In this document: positions 8,840 to 17,582 of the stretch, piece by piece
Layout of the letters: every line of letters starts with the position of its first letter
Position numbering within the stretch: position 1 is the first letter of the stretch
Assembly (NCBI GenBank): GCA_910585685.1
Contig: CAJUEO010000007.1
Location: forward strand, 1 to 64,000
From: an uncultured Christensenella sp.
GTDB taxonomy: Bacteria; Bacillota; Clostridia; Christensenellales; Borkfalkiaceae
Direction: 5' to 3'
DNA length: 64,000 nucleotides
Notes under the pieces: generated by a model
The model's database searches: none
The model's input: the letters and a program-made list of their open reading frames with translations, nothing else
What the model was told of the DNA's origin: nothing
Program-made: the position numbers and the translations under genes

Positions 8840-9517
8840 TTAAAGGGGCTTTTTTCTCTCCAACCCCCGACAGCGCGGATATTTTTCGGGTGTGCGCCCC
8901 ACTTTTTTTATTACAATTACCGTGCGCCTGTCTCCGTTTTCCGGCAACGTAAAATTTTCCACAAGCTCGATTTCTCCGCCGAGAATTTTAAGCGCGTTTT
9001 TGCTCTCTTCCAGCTCGCTCTGACACTCTCCTTTGTAAGCTATAAATCTTCCGCCAAGTTTGACGTAAGGCAGACAGTATTCCGCGAGAGTATTCAACCT
9101 TGCAACGGCGCGCGCAACGGCAATATCGTACTTTTCGCGCATTTCGAGAGTACGCGCCCCGTCCTCGGCGCGAATATTTTTGACTTGTACACCTTTCAAG
9201 CCGAGTTTATCAACAACCGCCTTTAAAAACTCGCACTTTTTGCCCGTGCTTTCAATCAAAGTAAAGTTCAAATCATCCCTTACAATCTTCAAAGGAATGG
9301 AGGGAAAGCCTCCGCCCGACCCTATTTCAACTACGTCAGCGCCCTCGAAAAAGTACTTTTCAGGCAACACGCTGTCATAAAAATGCTTGATAAAAATACC
9401 TTTTTCGTCACAAATAGCCGTTAAATTATATTTATTGTTGTACTCGAGCAATAAATTTTTAAAAGCATTAAAAAATTCTATGCGCCCCTCTATTTTTTGC
9501 AGGCAATCGTCTTTCAT
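8840..9517 (-). CDS. rsmG: 16S rRNA (guanine527-N7)-methyltransferase RsmG
   Basis: The protein has the RsmG pattern NKYNLTAI, then the SAM-binding loop VVEIGSGGGFPSIPL, and later ARAVARLNTLAEY and KGECQSEL. It methylates G527 of 16S rRNA. ATG at 9517 gives 225 residues. The frame stays open to a TTG at 9553, which would add 12 residues. Neither start has a clear ribosome site, so the start is uncertain. rsmG is near the origin in most Bacillota, beside parAB; here it lies between oriC and dnaN and points against dnaN. Confidence 0.92.
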   Translation of the reverse strand: MKDDCLQKIEGRIEFFNAFKNLLLEYNNKYNLTAICDEKGIFIKHFYDSVLPEKYFFEGADVVEIGSGGGFPSIPLKIVRDDLNFTLIESTGKKCEFLKAVVDKLGLKGVQVKNIRAEDGARTLEMREKYDIAVARAVARLNTLAEYCLPYVKLGGRFIAYKGECQSELEESKNALKILGGEIELVENFTLPENGDRRTVIVIKKVGRTPEKYPRCRGLERKKPL

Positions 9518-9561
9518 ATAAATAATATTATCATAATTTTTCAACAATTTCAACTTTAAAG

Positions 9562-9788
9562 TTATCCACTTTCAACAATTTTTTGTGGATAGACGGCAAA
9601 CTCGAAAAATAATTTTACAGTTTTGAAATTTTACGTTTTTTATTGCGAAAAGTTATTAACTTATAAACAAGTTATAAACGCGCTATACACACAAAAATTC
9701 ACACAACCAAAGGGCTGAAAACGGGCAATTTTCGTTGCATTTTGCAGTTGTTTCTGTTAAAATAAAAGAGGTTTGAATTTTATCCACA
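9562..9788. other. Second DnaA-box group upstream of dnaN
   Basis: The gap 9554-9877 holds TTATCCACT (9562-9570), TGTGGATAG (9584-9592), CTATACACA (9683-9691) and a perfect TTATCCACA (9780-9788), with TTATAAAC repeats near 9660-9680. The sites are fewer and less perfect than in the 7355-7573 cluster. They may be the second half of a bipartite origin or a DnaA-regulated dnaN promoter region. Confidence 0.55.
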
Positions 9789-9877
9789 ATTCAACACCCC
9801 CTACTAATACTTATACTATTATAATTTTCTAATAATATAAAAGATAAAACAAAGAAAACAGCGATAAGGAGTCAATT

Positions 9878-10981
9878 ATGAAATGTGTTTGCGAAGGTTT
9901 GGACCTTTCCGAAGCAGTGTTGAAAGTTGTTAAAGCCTGCTCTTCCAAAACTACCGTTCCCGTATTGGAATGTATCAAATTAAGCGTTAAAAACGACAGT
10001 TTAACTCTCTCCGCAACAGACGGTGAGATTTCCATAATAAAGACAATTAAAGCGGAAGTGCTCGAAGAGGGTGACGTCTGCGTTCCCGGCAAGTATTTTT
10101 CGGATTTTATAAAGAAGCTCGAGGGCGTGCAAATCTGTCTTTTCCACGAAGGAAACAAGATGGAAATAAGCTACGCCGACTCACAGACGAGTATGCAGGT
10201 GCTTTCTGCCGATGATTTCCCCGTTATAGATACTCAGATAAACGAAAATTCCTTTGTTTTAAAGACTTCAGATTTAAAGGAATTTATCCGCTCTACCTGT
10301 TTTTGCTGCGCCACAGACGATTCAAGACCTATTTTAAAGGGCTGTCAGTTTGTTATTAACGACAACGATTTGTGCGTAACTTCGCTCGACGGTTTCCGCC
10401 TTGCGACAATTAACGGACAAGTTGTTTCGGCTACGGGAAATATGGAAATAATATGTCCTGCGAGAACGCTTTCCGAGATAGAAAAAATGATACCCGAAAG
10501 CGACGAAAACACTCAAATTTTCGTTCAGCGCGGCATGATTTTGGTTTCTTGCGATAATACCGTTTTGACTTCGAGATTATTCGGCGGAGATTTTATTAAA
10601 AAGGACAATATAATCCCCAAAAGCTTTATAACCACTGTTACGGTCGAAAAGGATTTGTTGAAGGCAAGTATCGAGCGTGCGGCAATTCTTGTCAGAAACG
10701 ATAAAAACAGCCTTATTGTGTTAGATATCGGCGGAGAAAAAATCGAAATTTCGTCCGTTTCGGAAATAGGCAGCGTTCAGGAGCCCGTAAAAGCCGAGAT
10801 AACCGGCAAGGACGTGCGCATTGCAATGAATTCGAAGTATATTTTAGACGCGGTAAACGCGCTCAACGAGGATAAAATTTGCCTTTCCTTCAACAACGGA
10901 ATACAGCCGTTTATCTGCCAGAACGCAGAAAAAAAGGACAAGTTGTATTTGATTTTACCTGTCAGAACAAATAATGCTTGA
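9878..10981 (+). CDS. dnaN: DNA polymerase III beta sliding clamp
   Basis: The 367-residue length and three repeated clamp folds are normal. Diagnostic stretches include the N-terminal segment with SSKTTVPVLECIKL, PILKGCQFVI and LDGFRLA in the middle domain, and a C-terminal LILPVR motif. The clamp tethers polymerase III and recruits repair and initiation-control proteins. The start follows AAGGAG. dnaN is normally preceded by dnaA; here the upstream neighbours are a DnaA-box group and the divergent rsmG. The rpmH promoter overlaps its stop codon. Confidence 0.97.
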   Translation: MKCVCEGLDLSEAVLKVVKACSSKTTVPVLECIKLSVKNDSLTLSATDGEISIIKTIKAEVLEEGDVCVPGKYFSDFIKKLEGVQICLFHEGNKMEISYADSQTSMQVLSADDFPVIDTQINENSFVLKTSDLKEFIRSTCFCCATDDSRPILKGCQFVINDNDLCVTSLDGFRLATINGQVVSATGNMEIICPARTLSEIEKMIPESDENTQIFVQRGMILVSCDNTVLTSRLFGGDFIKKDNIIPKSFITTVTVEKDLLKASIERAAILVRNDKNSLIVLDIGGEKIEISSVSEIGSVQEPVKAEITGKDVRIAMNSKYILDAVNALNEDKICLSFNNGIQPFICQNAEKKDKLYLILPVRTNNA

Positions 10982-11007
10982 CAGAAAATAATTTTTAATT
11001 ATATAAT
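10978..11007 (+). promoter_or_regulatory. Strong sigmaA-type promoter of rpmH-rnpA, overlapping the dnaN stop
   Basis: A perfect TTGACA (10978-10983) and a perfect TATAAT (11002-11007) are separated by 18 nt. The -35 box includes the TGA stop of dnaN. Confidence 0.8.
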
Positions 11008-11054
11008 AAGTGGGTATTTTGAGAAAAAACTACATTTAAGAGGTAAAAATAATT

Positions 11055-11189
11055 ATGAAAAGGACTTATCAGCCCAAAAAAAGACAGAGAAGCAAGGTTC
11101 ACGGTTTCAGAAAGAGAATGTCGTCTACGGCAGGTAGAAAGGTATTGAAGAGAAGAAGAAATAAGGGCAGAAAGAAGCTCACCGCTTAA
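11055..11189 (+). CDS. rpmH: 50S ribosomal protein L34
   Basis: The 44-residue basic protein begins MKRTYQPKKRQRSKVHGF and ends with the RNKGRKKLTA pattern, which is the complete L34 sequence type. It opens the rpmH-rnpA-yidD-yidC-jag cluster. An AGAGG ribosome site precedes it. The gene is below usual length cut-offs for automated ORF calls but is unambiguous. Confidence 0.97.
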   Translation: MKRTYQPKKRQRSKVHGFRKRMSSTAGRKVLKRRRNKGRKKLTA

Positions 11190-11204
11190 TTTGCTTTAAT
11201 TTTT

Positions 11205-11531
11205 GTGAAATATCTGAGAATAAAAAAAAATACAGACTTTCAAAAATTGTTTCAAAGGGGAAAAAAAGTATTTTCCCCTAATATTACGTTATTATATTTC
11301 CCCTCGAACGCGCTGAGTATGGGCGTTGCGGTATCTAAAAAACACGGAAAAGCAGTCAAGCGCAACAGAATAAAGCGGCTTTTAAGGGCGGTTTTTTCGG
11401 ACAACTGTCAACTTTTGGACAAGCAGTATTCGATAATTTTAATACCCAAAGTTGCACAGGAGTATTCATATAAGACCTTTGAAAAGAGCATAAAAATTTG
11501 CTTTAAAAAAGTAAAAGAATGCAAAAATTAA
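11205..11531 (+). CDS. rnpA: Ribonuclease P protein component
   Basis: The 108-residue basic protein carries the RNase P protein signature AVKRNRIKRLLR and the preceding GVAVSKKHGKA strand. It assists the RNase P RNA in 5' tRNA processing. The start is GTG, 15 nt after rpmH, in the conserved order. Its end overlaps yidD by 13 nt, which suggests translational coupling. Confidence 0.95.
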   Translation: MKYLRIKKNTDFQKLFQRGKKVFSPNITLLYFPSNALSMGVAVSKKHGKAVKRNRIKRLLRAVFSDNCQLLDKQYSIILIPKVAQEYSYKTFEKSIKICFKKVKECKN

Positions 11532-11803
11532 AAAAAATTATTAAAAAATTGCGAAAAAAGGTCTTTAAACCGTATATAAAGGGGTTTTTGATGCGGCTTA
11601 TAGTGCTGTATCAACGGCACATTTCAAAGGGCACTTGCCTGTACGAGCCGACGTGTTCGGAGTACACAAAGCGCGCTATAAACAATAAAGGCGTAATATT
11701 GGGGATAATTTTGGGTTGTTGGCGCATTTTGCGCTGTAATCCGCTATCCAAAGGCGGCTACGACCCTCCGCCCGAACGCAGAAGCGTAAAATGGGTGCTT
11801 TAA
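11519..11803 (+). CDS. yidD: Membrane protein insertion efficiency factor YidD
   Basis: The 94-residue protein has the family motif LYEPTCSEYTKRAI, followed by GVILGIILGCWRILRCNPLSKGGYDPPP. YidD assists YidC-dependent membrane insertion. The N-terminus is longer and more basic than in many homologues (about 20 K/R-rich residues before the amphipathic helix), partly because it overlaps the end of rnpA. Confidence 0.95.
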   Translation: MQKLKKIIKKLRKKVFKPYIKGFLMRLIVLYQRHISKGTCLYEPTCSEYTKRAINNKGVILGIILGCWRILRCNPLSKGGYDPPPERRSVKWVL

Positions 11804-11823
11804 ACGGTAAATAATCAATTGGT

Positions 11824-13056
11824 ATGAACATTTCAAATATATTGGAGATATCCAAAATATTCAATTCATTCGGCGTGGATAAGATTCCGTCTGTTCCGCT
11901 CGATTGGATAGGCAGTATAATAGGTTGGATATTCGATTTATTTTCAAACTTTTACGGAGCTGTGGCGCTGGGCGTCATAGTGTTTACACTATGTTTGAAA
12001 ACACTTGTGCTTCCTCTCGACATTTATTCGAGGGTAAAGACAAAAAAGCAGTCGCTTCTTATGAGAAAGATGAAGCCGCAGATGGAAAAGCTTAAAAAAC
12101 AGTACGCCAACGACGAAAAAATGTACCAGCAAAAGGTGGCGGAGCTACAAAAAGCAAACGGTTTTTCCCCTATCGGCGCGTGCTTGCCGATGATAGTTTC
12201 GCTTATCATATTCATGACGGTGTTTTCGTCGTTTTCGGTATATTCCAACTACGCAACTTTGAAGAATTATAACGAAATGGTCGGCGCATACAATTCAAGC
12301 GTCGAAGTTTACGTTCAGACGGGAGAAAACGACACAAACGAGCAGTTTTTATTGGGAAAAGACAATAATTATCAGTGCGATTTCGGCAAATTTGCCGATT
12401 TTTACGCGACCCAAGACGAAGAATTCAACGTCGAAGAATTTGCGGTTATGGATGAAAACGCAAAGTGGGAAGTAGTGATAGACTTTGTTCAGCTCGGCGC
12501 AAGAGAAGCCGTAGTCGATTGGTATGAAGAGAACAAGGTAGCCACGGAATTCGGCTGGATAGGCAACATGTGGTATCCCGACTCGTATTTCAACAAAAAG
12601 GTACCTTCGTATTCGGATTTTGCGTCGTCGGTTTCGAGGGCGCTCGGTTCAAGCAACAACGCCAACTATGAGTTAGGTTACAACGAGGTAACTTATAACT
12701 TATCCGAGCAAAAGCAAACCCCCAACGGATATTTCGTGTTGATAGTGCTGTCAATCGGCTTTATGCTGTTGCAGCAGTTTATAATGATGCGCACGCAAAA
12801 GGACACAAACGAGCTTGCGACGGTCGACGGCAGCGGCGCTTCAGCCAATAAGTGGATGATGATTATAATGCCCATAATGTTCGGTATTTTCTCGTTCTTC
12901 TACTCGGCGGCGTTCTCGGTATATATGATTACCAACACCTTATACGGACTTATTACTACGCTTATAATAAATAAAATAGTTACGGTTAAATTTGAAAACA
13001 GAAATGACGACGACAACTCATACAGGCCGTCAAAGAATGCAAAGAGGTTAAAATAA
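11824..13056 (+). CDS. yidC: Membrane protein insertase YidC/Oxa1
   Basis: The 410-residue protein has the Oxa1 core: a first membrane segment near 40-65, the cytoplasmic charged loop KTKKQSLLMRKMKPQM with helical hairpin, the FSPIGACLPMIVSL segment, and C-terminal membrane segments near 305-325 and 345-385. A soluble insert of about 160 residues (about 145-300) between core membrane helices is longer than in short Gram-positive YidC proteins. No lipoprotein signal is seen. The stop overlaps the jag start by one base. Confidence 0.93.
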   Translation: MNISNILEISKIFNSFGVDKIPSVPLDWIGSIIGWIFDLFSNFYGAVALGVIVFTLCLKTLVLPLDIYSRVKTKKQSLLMRKMKPQMEKLKKQYANDEKMYQQKVAELQKANGFSPIGACLPMIVSLIIFMTVFSSFSVYSNYATLKNYNEMVGAYNSSVEVYVQTGENDTNEQFLLGKDNNYQCDFGKFADFYATQDEEFNVEEFAVMDENAKWEVVIDFVQLGAREAVVDWYEENKVATEFGWIGNMWYPDSYFNKKVPSYSDFASSVSRALGSSNNANYELGYNEVTYNLSEQKQTPNGYFVLIVLSIGFMLLQQFIMMRTQKDTNELATVDGSGASANKWMMIIMPIMFGIFSFFYSAAFSVYMITNTLYGLITTLIINKIVTVKFENRNDDDNSYRPSKNAKRLK

Positions 13057-13934
13057 TGGAAGAAAAGTATATTTTCACGGGAAAATCGGTGGACGAGGCG
13101 CTGGATTTGGGCTTGCAGGAGCTTAATCTTACGCTCGACGAGGTTGAATACGAAGTTCTGGAAGAGGGAAAAAAGAAGCTGTTCGGCTCGGTCAAGGCAA
13201 AGATAAGAATTATCCCCAAGACGGAGGAAACAGCCTCTGACGACGACGTAAAGAGAACTACCGAGTTTGTCGACGGACTTTTGAAAATTATAGGAATAAA
13301 CGGTTCAAGCGAAATTTTCGACAACGTAGATAACCTTACGATAAATATAAAGTGCGAAAATTCGGCGCGCGTTATCGGCAAGCGCGGCGACGTGCTCGAC
13401 GCAATTCAGTGCATAGCTGGCGCAGTTGCAAATATCGGCAAGGACGAGTATAAAAAGGTTGTTGTCGATTGCGAAAATTACCGCGCACAGCGCGAACAGA
13501 CTTTGAGGGATTTGGCGGTCAAGCTTGCAAATAAAGCCGTCGAAACGGGCAGAAAAATGATTTTAGAGCCTATGTCCCCCTATGAAAGGCGTATAATTCA
13601 CGCAGCGCTTTCGGAAAATACCGAGGTTAAAACGGCTTCCGAGGGCAAAGAACCCAACAGATACATTGTTGTAATTCCCAACAATGCAAAGCCCTACGAC
13701 AAGGGCGTGCGCTTCGGTGAGAGGCGCGGCGCAAGAAGCGGCGGCAGGCGCGAAAGAGGCAACCGCAGTTCACGTTTCAGCGAACGCGGAGAAAGGCGCG
13801 AGCGCAGCGACAGGGGCGGAAATTACGGTGAAAGACGCGGCGGCGCAAGAAACAGCGGCGCAAAACGCGCCAAAAAAGAAATTTACTTCGGTACATTTCT
13901 CGGCAACAGCAACGATTTAAAAAAAGAAGACTAA
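13056..13934 (+). CDS. jag: RNA-binding protein Jag/KhpB with R/G-rich C-terminal tail
   Basis: The 292-residue protein has a Jag-N domain (1-52), a KH domain with the GXXG loop in VIGKRGDVLDAIQ (about 107-120), and an R3H domain with PMSPYERRIIHAAL (about 172-185). Jag/KhpB binds RNA and, in streptococci and lactobacilli, links to cell elongation and division. From about residue 216 to 275 the protein runs into an R/G/S/E-rich tail with repeated ERR, RGG and GGR units. Such a tail is absent from most described KhpB proteins. Translation is probably coupled to yidC (TAATG). Confidence 0.93.
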   Translation: MEEKYIFTGKSVDEALDLGLQELNLTLDEVEYEVLEEGKKKLFGSVKAKIRIIPKTEETASDDDVKRTTEFVDGLLKIIGINGSSEIFDNVDNLTINIKCENSARVIGKRGDVLDAIQCIAGAVANIGKDEYKKVVVDCENYRAQREQTLRDLAVKLANKAVETGRKMILEPMSPYERRIIHAALSENTEVKTASEGKEPNRYIVVIPNNAKPYDKGVRFGERRGARSGGRRERGNRSSRFSERGERRERSDRGGNYGERRGGARNSGAKRAKKEIYFGTFLGNSNDLKKED

Positions 13935-13951
13935 ATAAAAGAGAACAGTTA

Positions 13952-13988
13952 TAAAAAAACACGCGCATTCATTTGCGCGCGTTTTTTT
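13952..13988. terminator. Terminator after jag
   Basis: AAAAAACACGCGCA and TGCGCGCGTTTTTT form a hairpin with flanking A and T runs. It lies between jag and the convergent gene at 13987-14283. Confidence 0.75.
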
Positions 13989-14283
13989 ATTCTTCTTTAT
14001 CTGATTGACTATTTAATTTATCTATAACGTCGAAATTATCTGAACTATCCGGATTATCTGAAAATAACATAAGGGACAACGTTACCCTTCGAAAAAAACT
14101 TTTCACCTTTTTATAAAAGCTTCTCCATTCGTTGCAGGTATCTTTTTCGTGGACAGCATATACGCCTCTTTGGTTTTGTTCGTAATTGTTGCATACGCCG
14201 GTATGAAATCTTCTTGAAGAATTATTTGAGACATGCTCGTTATAATGCCTGCAATTCAAGCATATTTTTTTTTCCTCTTTCAT
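13987..14283 (-). CDS. Small cysteine-containing protein of unknown function
   Basis: The 98-residue protein is not recognised. The N-terminal half has CLNCRHY, then GVCNNYE and DTCNEW, a four-cysteine arrangement that could bind one zinc or iron. A basic segment (KKVKSFFRRV) and an acidic, D/S/N-rich C-terminus follow. It is monocistronic and its end touches the jag terminator. Confidence 0.6.
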   Translation of the reverse strand: MKEEKKICLNCRHYNEHVSNNSSRRFHTGVCNNYEQNQRGVYAVHEKDTCNEWRSFYKKVKSFFRRVTLSLMLFSDNPDSSDNFDVIDKLNSQSDKEE

Positions 14284-14371
14284 ATACTACCTCTACAAGT
14301 GTTTTTTATTAGTTTACACGATTTTATATTAGTTGTCAAGCTTTTAAATTATTTTATGTTATCATCTGTTT

Positions 14372-14521
14372 ATGAAACCGTTAAAAACAAGTATCAGTAT
14401 AACCATTGATGAAGATTTATTGGAAAGGGTAAAGATAGAAGCGGAAAAAGACGACCGTTCCGTTTCGCAATTTATCAATATTATTTTAAAGAACTATATT
14501 AAAAATTTAGACGAAGAGTAA
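14372..14521 (+). CDS. Small ribbon-helix-helix (Arc/CopG-like) protein
   Basis: The 49-residue protein starts MKPLKTSISITIDEDLLERV and ends RSVSQFINIILKNYIKN, the beta-strand plus two-helix pattern of ribbon-helix-helix DNA-binding proteins. It stands alone between a divergent small gene and a terminator and has no toxin partner next to it. The start is ATG; no strong ribosome site is visible. Confidence 0.7.
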   Translation: MKPLKTSISITIDEDLLERVKIEAEKDDRSVSQFINIILKNYIKNLDEE

Positions 14522-14526
14522 ATAAA

Positions 14527-14558
14527 CACCGCTTTGCAGATATCTGCAAAGCGGTGTT
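14527..14558. terminator. Terminator between the RHH gene and pckG
   Basis: CACCGCTTTGCAGA and TGCAAAGCGGTG form a strong stem followed by TTTT. It lies between convergent genes. Confidence 0.75.
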
Positions 14559-14563
14559 TTAAA

Positions 14564-16414
14564 TTAATCGTTTTTATCGGTTGATTTTTTTGCGGGTTTT
14601 TTAACTGCCGAGCAGTTGTTTTTAAGCGTTTCAAGGCAATCCCAAAGCTCTTGGGGAATTCTGTCCTTAATACTGTTCTTGTAATAGCCCTCTATTTCGT
14701 CGGCTTCTTTAAGCCACTTGTCTGCGTCGATTTCAAGAATTTCTTTCAAGTCGTCGATAGCAAACTTTTTACCCTTTTTAATTTCGTAATCGAGGTCGGT
14801 AAGGTCGATATCCTCGGCACGGGGAACAAAGCCTATGGGCGTTTCGACAGCGTCAGCCTTATTCTCGCAGCGCTTCAAAATCCATTCGAGCACGCGCATA
14901 TTGTCACCGAAGCCGGGCCACATAAAGTTGCCGTCTTTGTCGCATCTGAACCAGTTTACATTGAAAATTTTGGGGGGATTTGTTACTTTTTCGCCCATTT
15001 CAATCCAGTGAGCAAAGTAATCTCCCATATGATAGCCCGTAAAAGGCTTCATTGCCATGGGGTCGTGGCGCAGAACGCCTGTCGCGCCCGTTGCCGCAGC
15101 CGTCGTTTCGGAGGACATTGCCGAGCCGATAAATACGCCGTGGTTCCAATCCCTTGCTTCATAGACGAGGGGAGTGGTGGAAGCGCGTCTGCCGCCGAAG
15201 ATAATTGCCGAAAGGGGAACGCCCCTCTTCGAGTCGAACTCGGGAGAAACGCAGGGGCAGTTTGTCGCAGGCGCCGTAAATCTCGAGTTGGGGTGAGCCG
15301 CGCAGGTCGACTTATCCTTTTTGTCGAATTTTGCGGGGTCCCAAGGCTTACCCGTCCAATCGATGCAGTGCTCGGGCAGTTCCTTTGAAAGTCCCTCCCA
15401 CCAAACTGTCATATTGTCGGTGTTGAGCGCAACGTTTGTAAAAATGGTGCCGCGCTTTGTCGATTTAAGCGCGTTGTAGTTGGAGTGTTCGTTCGTGCCG
15501 GGGGCTACGCCGAAGAAGCCGTTTTCAGGGTTTACAGCCCAAAGTCTGCCGTCCTCTCCGCGCCTTATCCAGGCAATGTCGTCACCCACGGTTTCTATTT
15601 TATAGCCCTTTTCAAGGTAGTGTTTGGGAGGAATAAGCATTGCAAGGTTGGTCTTGCCGCAAGCCGAGGGGAACGCCGCCGCAACGTACTTCTTTTCTCC
15701 GTCGGGATAGGTTACGCCGAGTATAAGCATATGCTCTGCCATCCAGCCCTCGTTTTTGCCGAGATAGGAAGCTATGCGCAGCGCAAAGCACTTTTTGCCG
15801 AGCAACACGTTGCCGCCGTAAGCCGAGTTTACCGAAATAATGGTGTTGTCCTCAGGGAAGTGCATTATATATCTCTTGTCCGCGTCAACGTTGCATTTTG
15901 CGTGGAAGCCCTTTATAAAGTCTCCGTCCTTGCCCAGCGCGTCAAGGCACTGTTTGCCTACGCGAGTCATAATGTTCATATTAAGTACAACGTAGATAGA
16001 GTCGGTAACCTCGATGCCGATTTTTGCAAAACTGCTGCCCACTACGCCCATGGAATAGGGGATAACGTACATAGTTCTGCCTTTCATCGAGCCCCTTGCA
16101 ATTTCGTTTGCAAGCTCGTAAGCCTGACGGGGGTCCATCCAATAGTTGTTGGGGCCGGCGTCGTCGCGGTTTTTGGTGCAGATAAAAGTTCTGTCCTCAA
16201 CGCGCGCTACGTCGTTTACCTTGGTGCGGTGAAGGTAGCAGTCGGGCAAGAGCTGCTCGTTGAGTTTAATAAGCTCTCCGCTTTTAACCGCCTCCTCTTT
16301 TAACGCTGCTATCTGTTTTGCGCTGCCGTCAATCCAAACTATTTTGTCGGGCTGACCGAGCTGTGCGCTCTCTTCAACAAACTCAAGTACCTTTGAGTTT
16401 TTAGTCAATGCCAT
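14564..16414 (-). CDS. pckG: Phosphoenolpyruvate carboxykinase (GTP)
   Basis: The 616-residue length and the kinase loop FPSACGKTNLAMLIPP (about 248-263) identify the GTP-dependent PEPCK family. TNVALNTDNMTVWWEG and the C-terminal FNVNWFRCDKDGNFMWPGFG segment also fit. It interconverts oxaloacetate and phosphoenolpyruvate with GDP/GTP. Many Bacillota use the unrelated ATP-dependent enzyme instead. The C-terminus ends in a short lysine-rich run (VKKPAKKSTDKND). The gene is monocistronic with an AT-rich, promoter-like region upstream (16415-16607). Confidence 0.95.
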   Translation of the reverse strand: MALTKNSKVLEFVEESAQLGQPDKIVWIDGSAKQIAALKEEAVKSGELIKLNEQLLPDCYLHRTKVNDVARVEDRTFICTKNRDDAGPNNYWMDPRQAYELANEIARGSMKGRTMYVIPYSMGVVGSSFAKIGIEVTDSIYVVLNMNIMTRVGKQCLDALGKDGDFIKGFHAKCNVDADKRYIMHFPEDNTIISVNSAYGGNVLLGKKCFALRIASYLGKNEGWMAEHMLILGVTYPDGEKKYVAAAFPSACGKTNLAMLIPPKHYLEKGYKIETVGDDIAWIRRGEDGRLWAVNPENGFFGVAPGTNEHSNYNALKSTKRGTIFTNVALNTDNMTVWWEGLSKELPEHCIDWTGKPWDPAKFDKKDKSTCAAHPNSRFTAPATNCPCVSPEFDSKRGVPLSAIIFGGRRASTTPLVYEARDWNHGVFIGSAMSSETTAAATGATGVLRHDPMAMKPFTGYHMGDYFAHWIEMGEKVTNPPKIFNVNWFRCDKDGNFMWPGFGDNMRVLEWILKRCENKADAVETPIGFVPRAEDIDLTDLDYEIKKGKKFAIDDLKEILEIDADKWLKEADEIEGYYKNSIKDRIPQELWDCLETLKNNCSAVKKPAKKSTDKND

Positions 16415-16607
16415 AATAATAACTCCTTAAAAAAATCAAAACTCTTACAAATACTATTATATTATAATAATGCGAAAAAATCAAACATATTTGAACGTAT
16501 AATATTTAAATAAATTTGTTTATTCTACATATTATTACATATTTATATAATATTTTCGCATACGCATAAAGTAAAATAATATGAAAGAATAATTTGAGGG
16601 TTGCTCT

Positions 16608-17540
16608 ATGGCTTATACCAAAAATATAGCCGTCATCAAGGGGATTAAAGACGGATTTTCTTCCGACGGCGGCGCGCTGTCGGGGCTTGTCAAAGCCGAA
16701 AAGTACGGGCGCGAGCTTAAAATAGAAGTTTCGTTTTTAAACTTTGCGCCGCTTACCGACGGCAGGTTTGTCTGCGCCGTCACCGACGGTAAAAATACCG
16801 CAGTCGTCGAAAACGGGTATTTCGAAGGCGCAAGCGAGGTGGATACGGGGCGTGGTTTTGCCGCGCTTATCTGCTATGTAAACGGTGCTGTTTTTCCCGT
16901 TGCCTCGGCAATATGCGGCAATTACCACTATGCGGTGATAGCTTTAAAGGAAGAAGTCGAAAAGCTTGAAAACCTTAAAACACCCAAAAAAAACGCCGAG
17001 TACGAGGACGAGGCTATTGCGGAGGATAACTATTATGAATACGAAGATAATGAAAGCGATGATACTGTACGCCCGAATAAAACGCAAGAAAAAGACGGGC
17101 AAAAATCTGGGCAAAATGCGCAGGCTGTTGGCGCTGTCGAAGAAGAGCAAGGCAGCCTGAAAAACGAGTTACCCCCCGAATATGCCGCGTTTAAAGGGCT
17201 TTCGGGCGGAGCTTTCTACGAAAAAACCAAAGAAGAGGTTGAAAATATATTCAAGCAATACCCCCGTGAAGAGCAGCTTGAAAAGCTTATCGAGGGTTCG
17301 AAGTGGGCTAAAATAACTTACGGCGGCGAGTACTTTTATGTGTTCGGCGTGCTATATTCGGGGGGCAATGCAGAATATCTCTGTTACGGCGTGCCCACAA
17401 ATCAAAGCAAAACGCCGCCCGAAAGTATGAAAGAGCTGGCGTCGTTTATCCCTCTGGACGAGGGAGAGCAGGACAGGGGATACTGGGTTATGTATCAGGA
17501 CGCAAACACGGGCGCGGCAATAAAGATAAAAAGCGTTTAG
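16608..17540 (+). CDS. Conserved-looking two-domain protein of unknown function
   Basis: The 310-residue protein is not recognised. A globular N-terminal region (about 1-115) is followed by a charged, acidic and disordered linker (about 125-190, rich in E, D, N and Y). The C-terminal domain (about 195-310) contains PREEQLEKLIEGSKWAKITYGGEYFYVFGV and ends in a PTNQSKTPPESM-rich part. No signal peptide or membrane segment is seen. The start follows TTGAGGG. It lies just before an AEC transporter, with no operon evidence. Confidence 0.7.
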   Translation: MAYTKNIAVIKGIKDGFSSDGGALSGLVKAEKYGRELKIEVSFLNFAPLTDGRFVCAVTDGKNTAVVENGYFEGASEVDTGRGFAALICYVNGAVFPVASAICGNYHYAVIALKEEVEKLENLKTPKKNAEYEDEAIAEDNYYEYEDNESDDTVRPNKTQEKDGQKSGQNAQAVGAVEEEQGSLKNELPPEYAAFKGLSGGAFYEKTKEEVENIFKQYPREEQLEKLIEGSKWAKITYGGEYFYVFGVLYSGGNAEYLCYGVPTNQSKTPPESMKELASFIPLDEGEQDRGYWVMYQDANTGAAIKIKSV

Positions 17541-17582
17541 TAACAGTTGCAATTTTCCGCCGTCGGGCGTATAATTGTTTCT

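Noticed and set aside
15485..16303. 272-residue open frame opposite pckG
   Set aside because: It is antisense to a full-length PEPCK with all motifs, shows no family pattern, and has no ribosome site.
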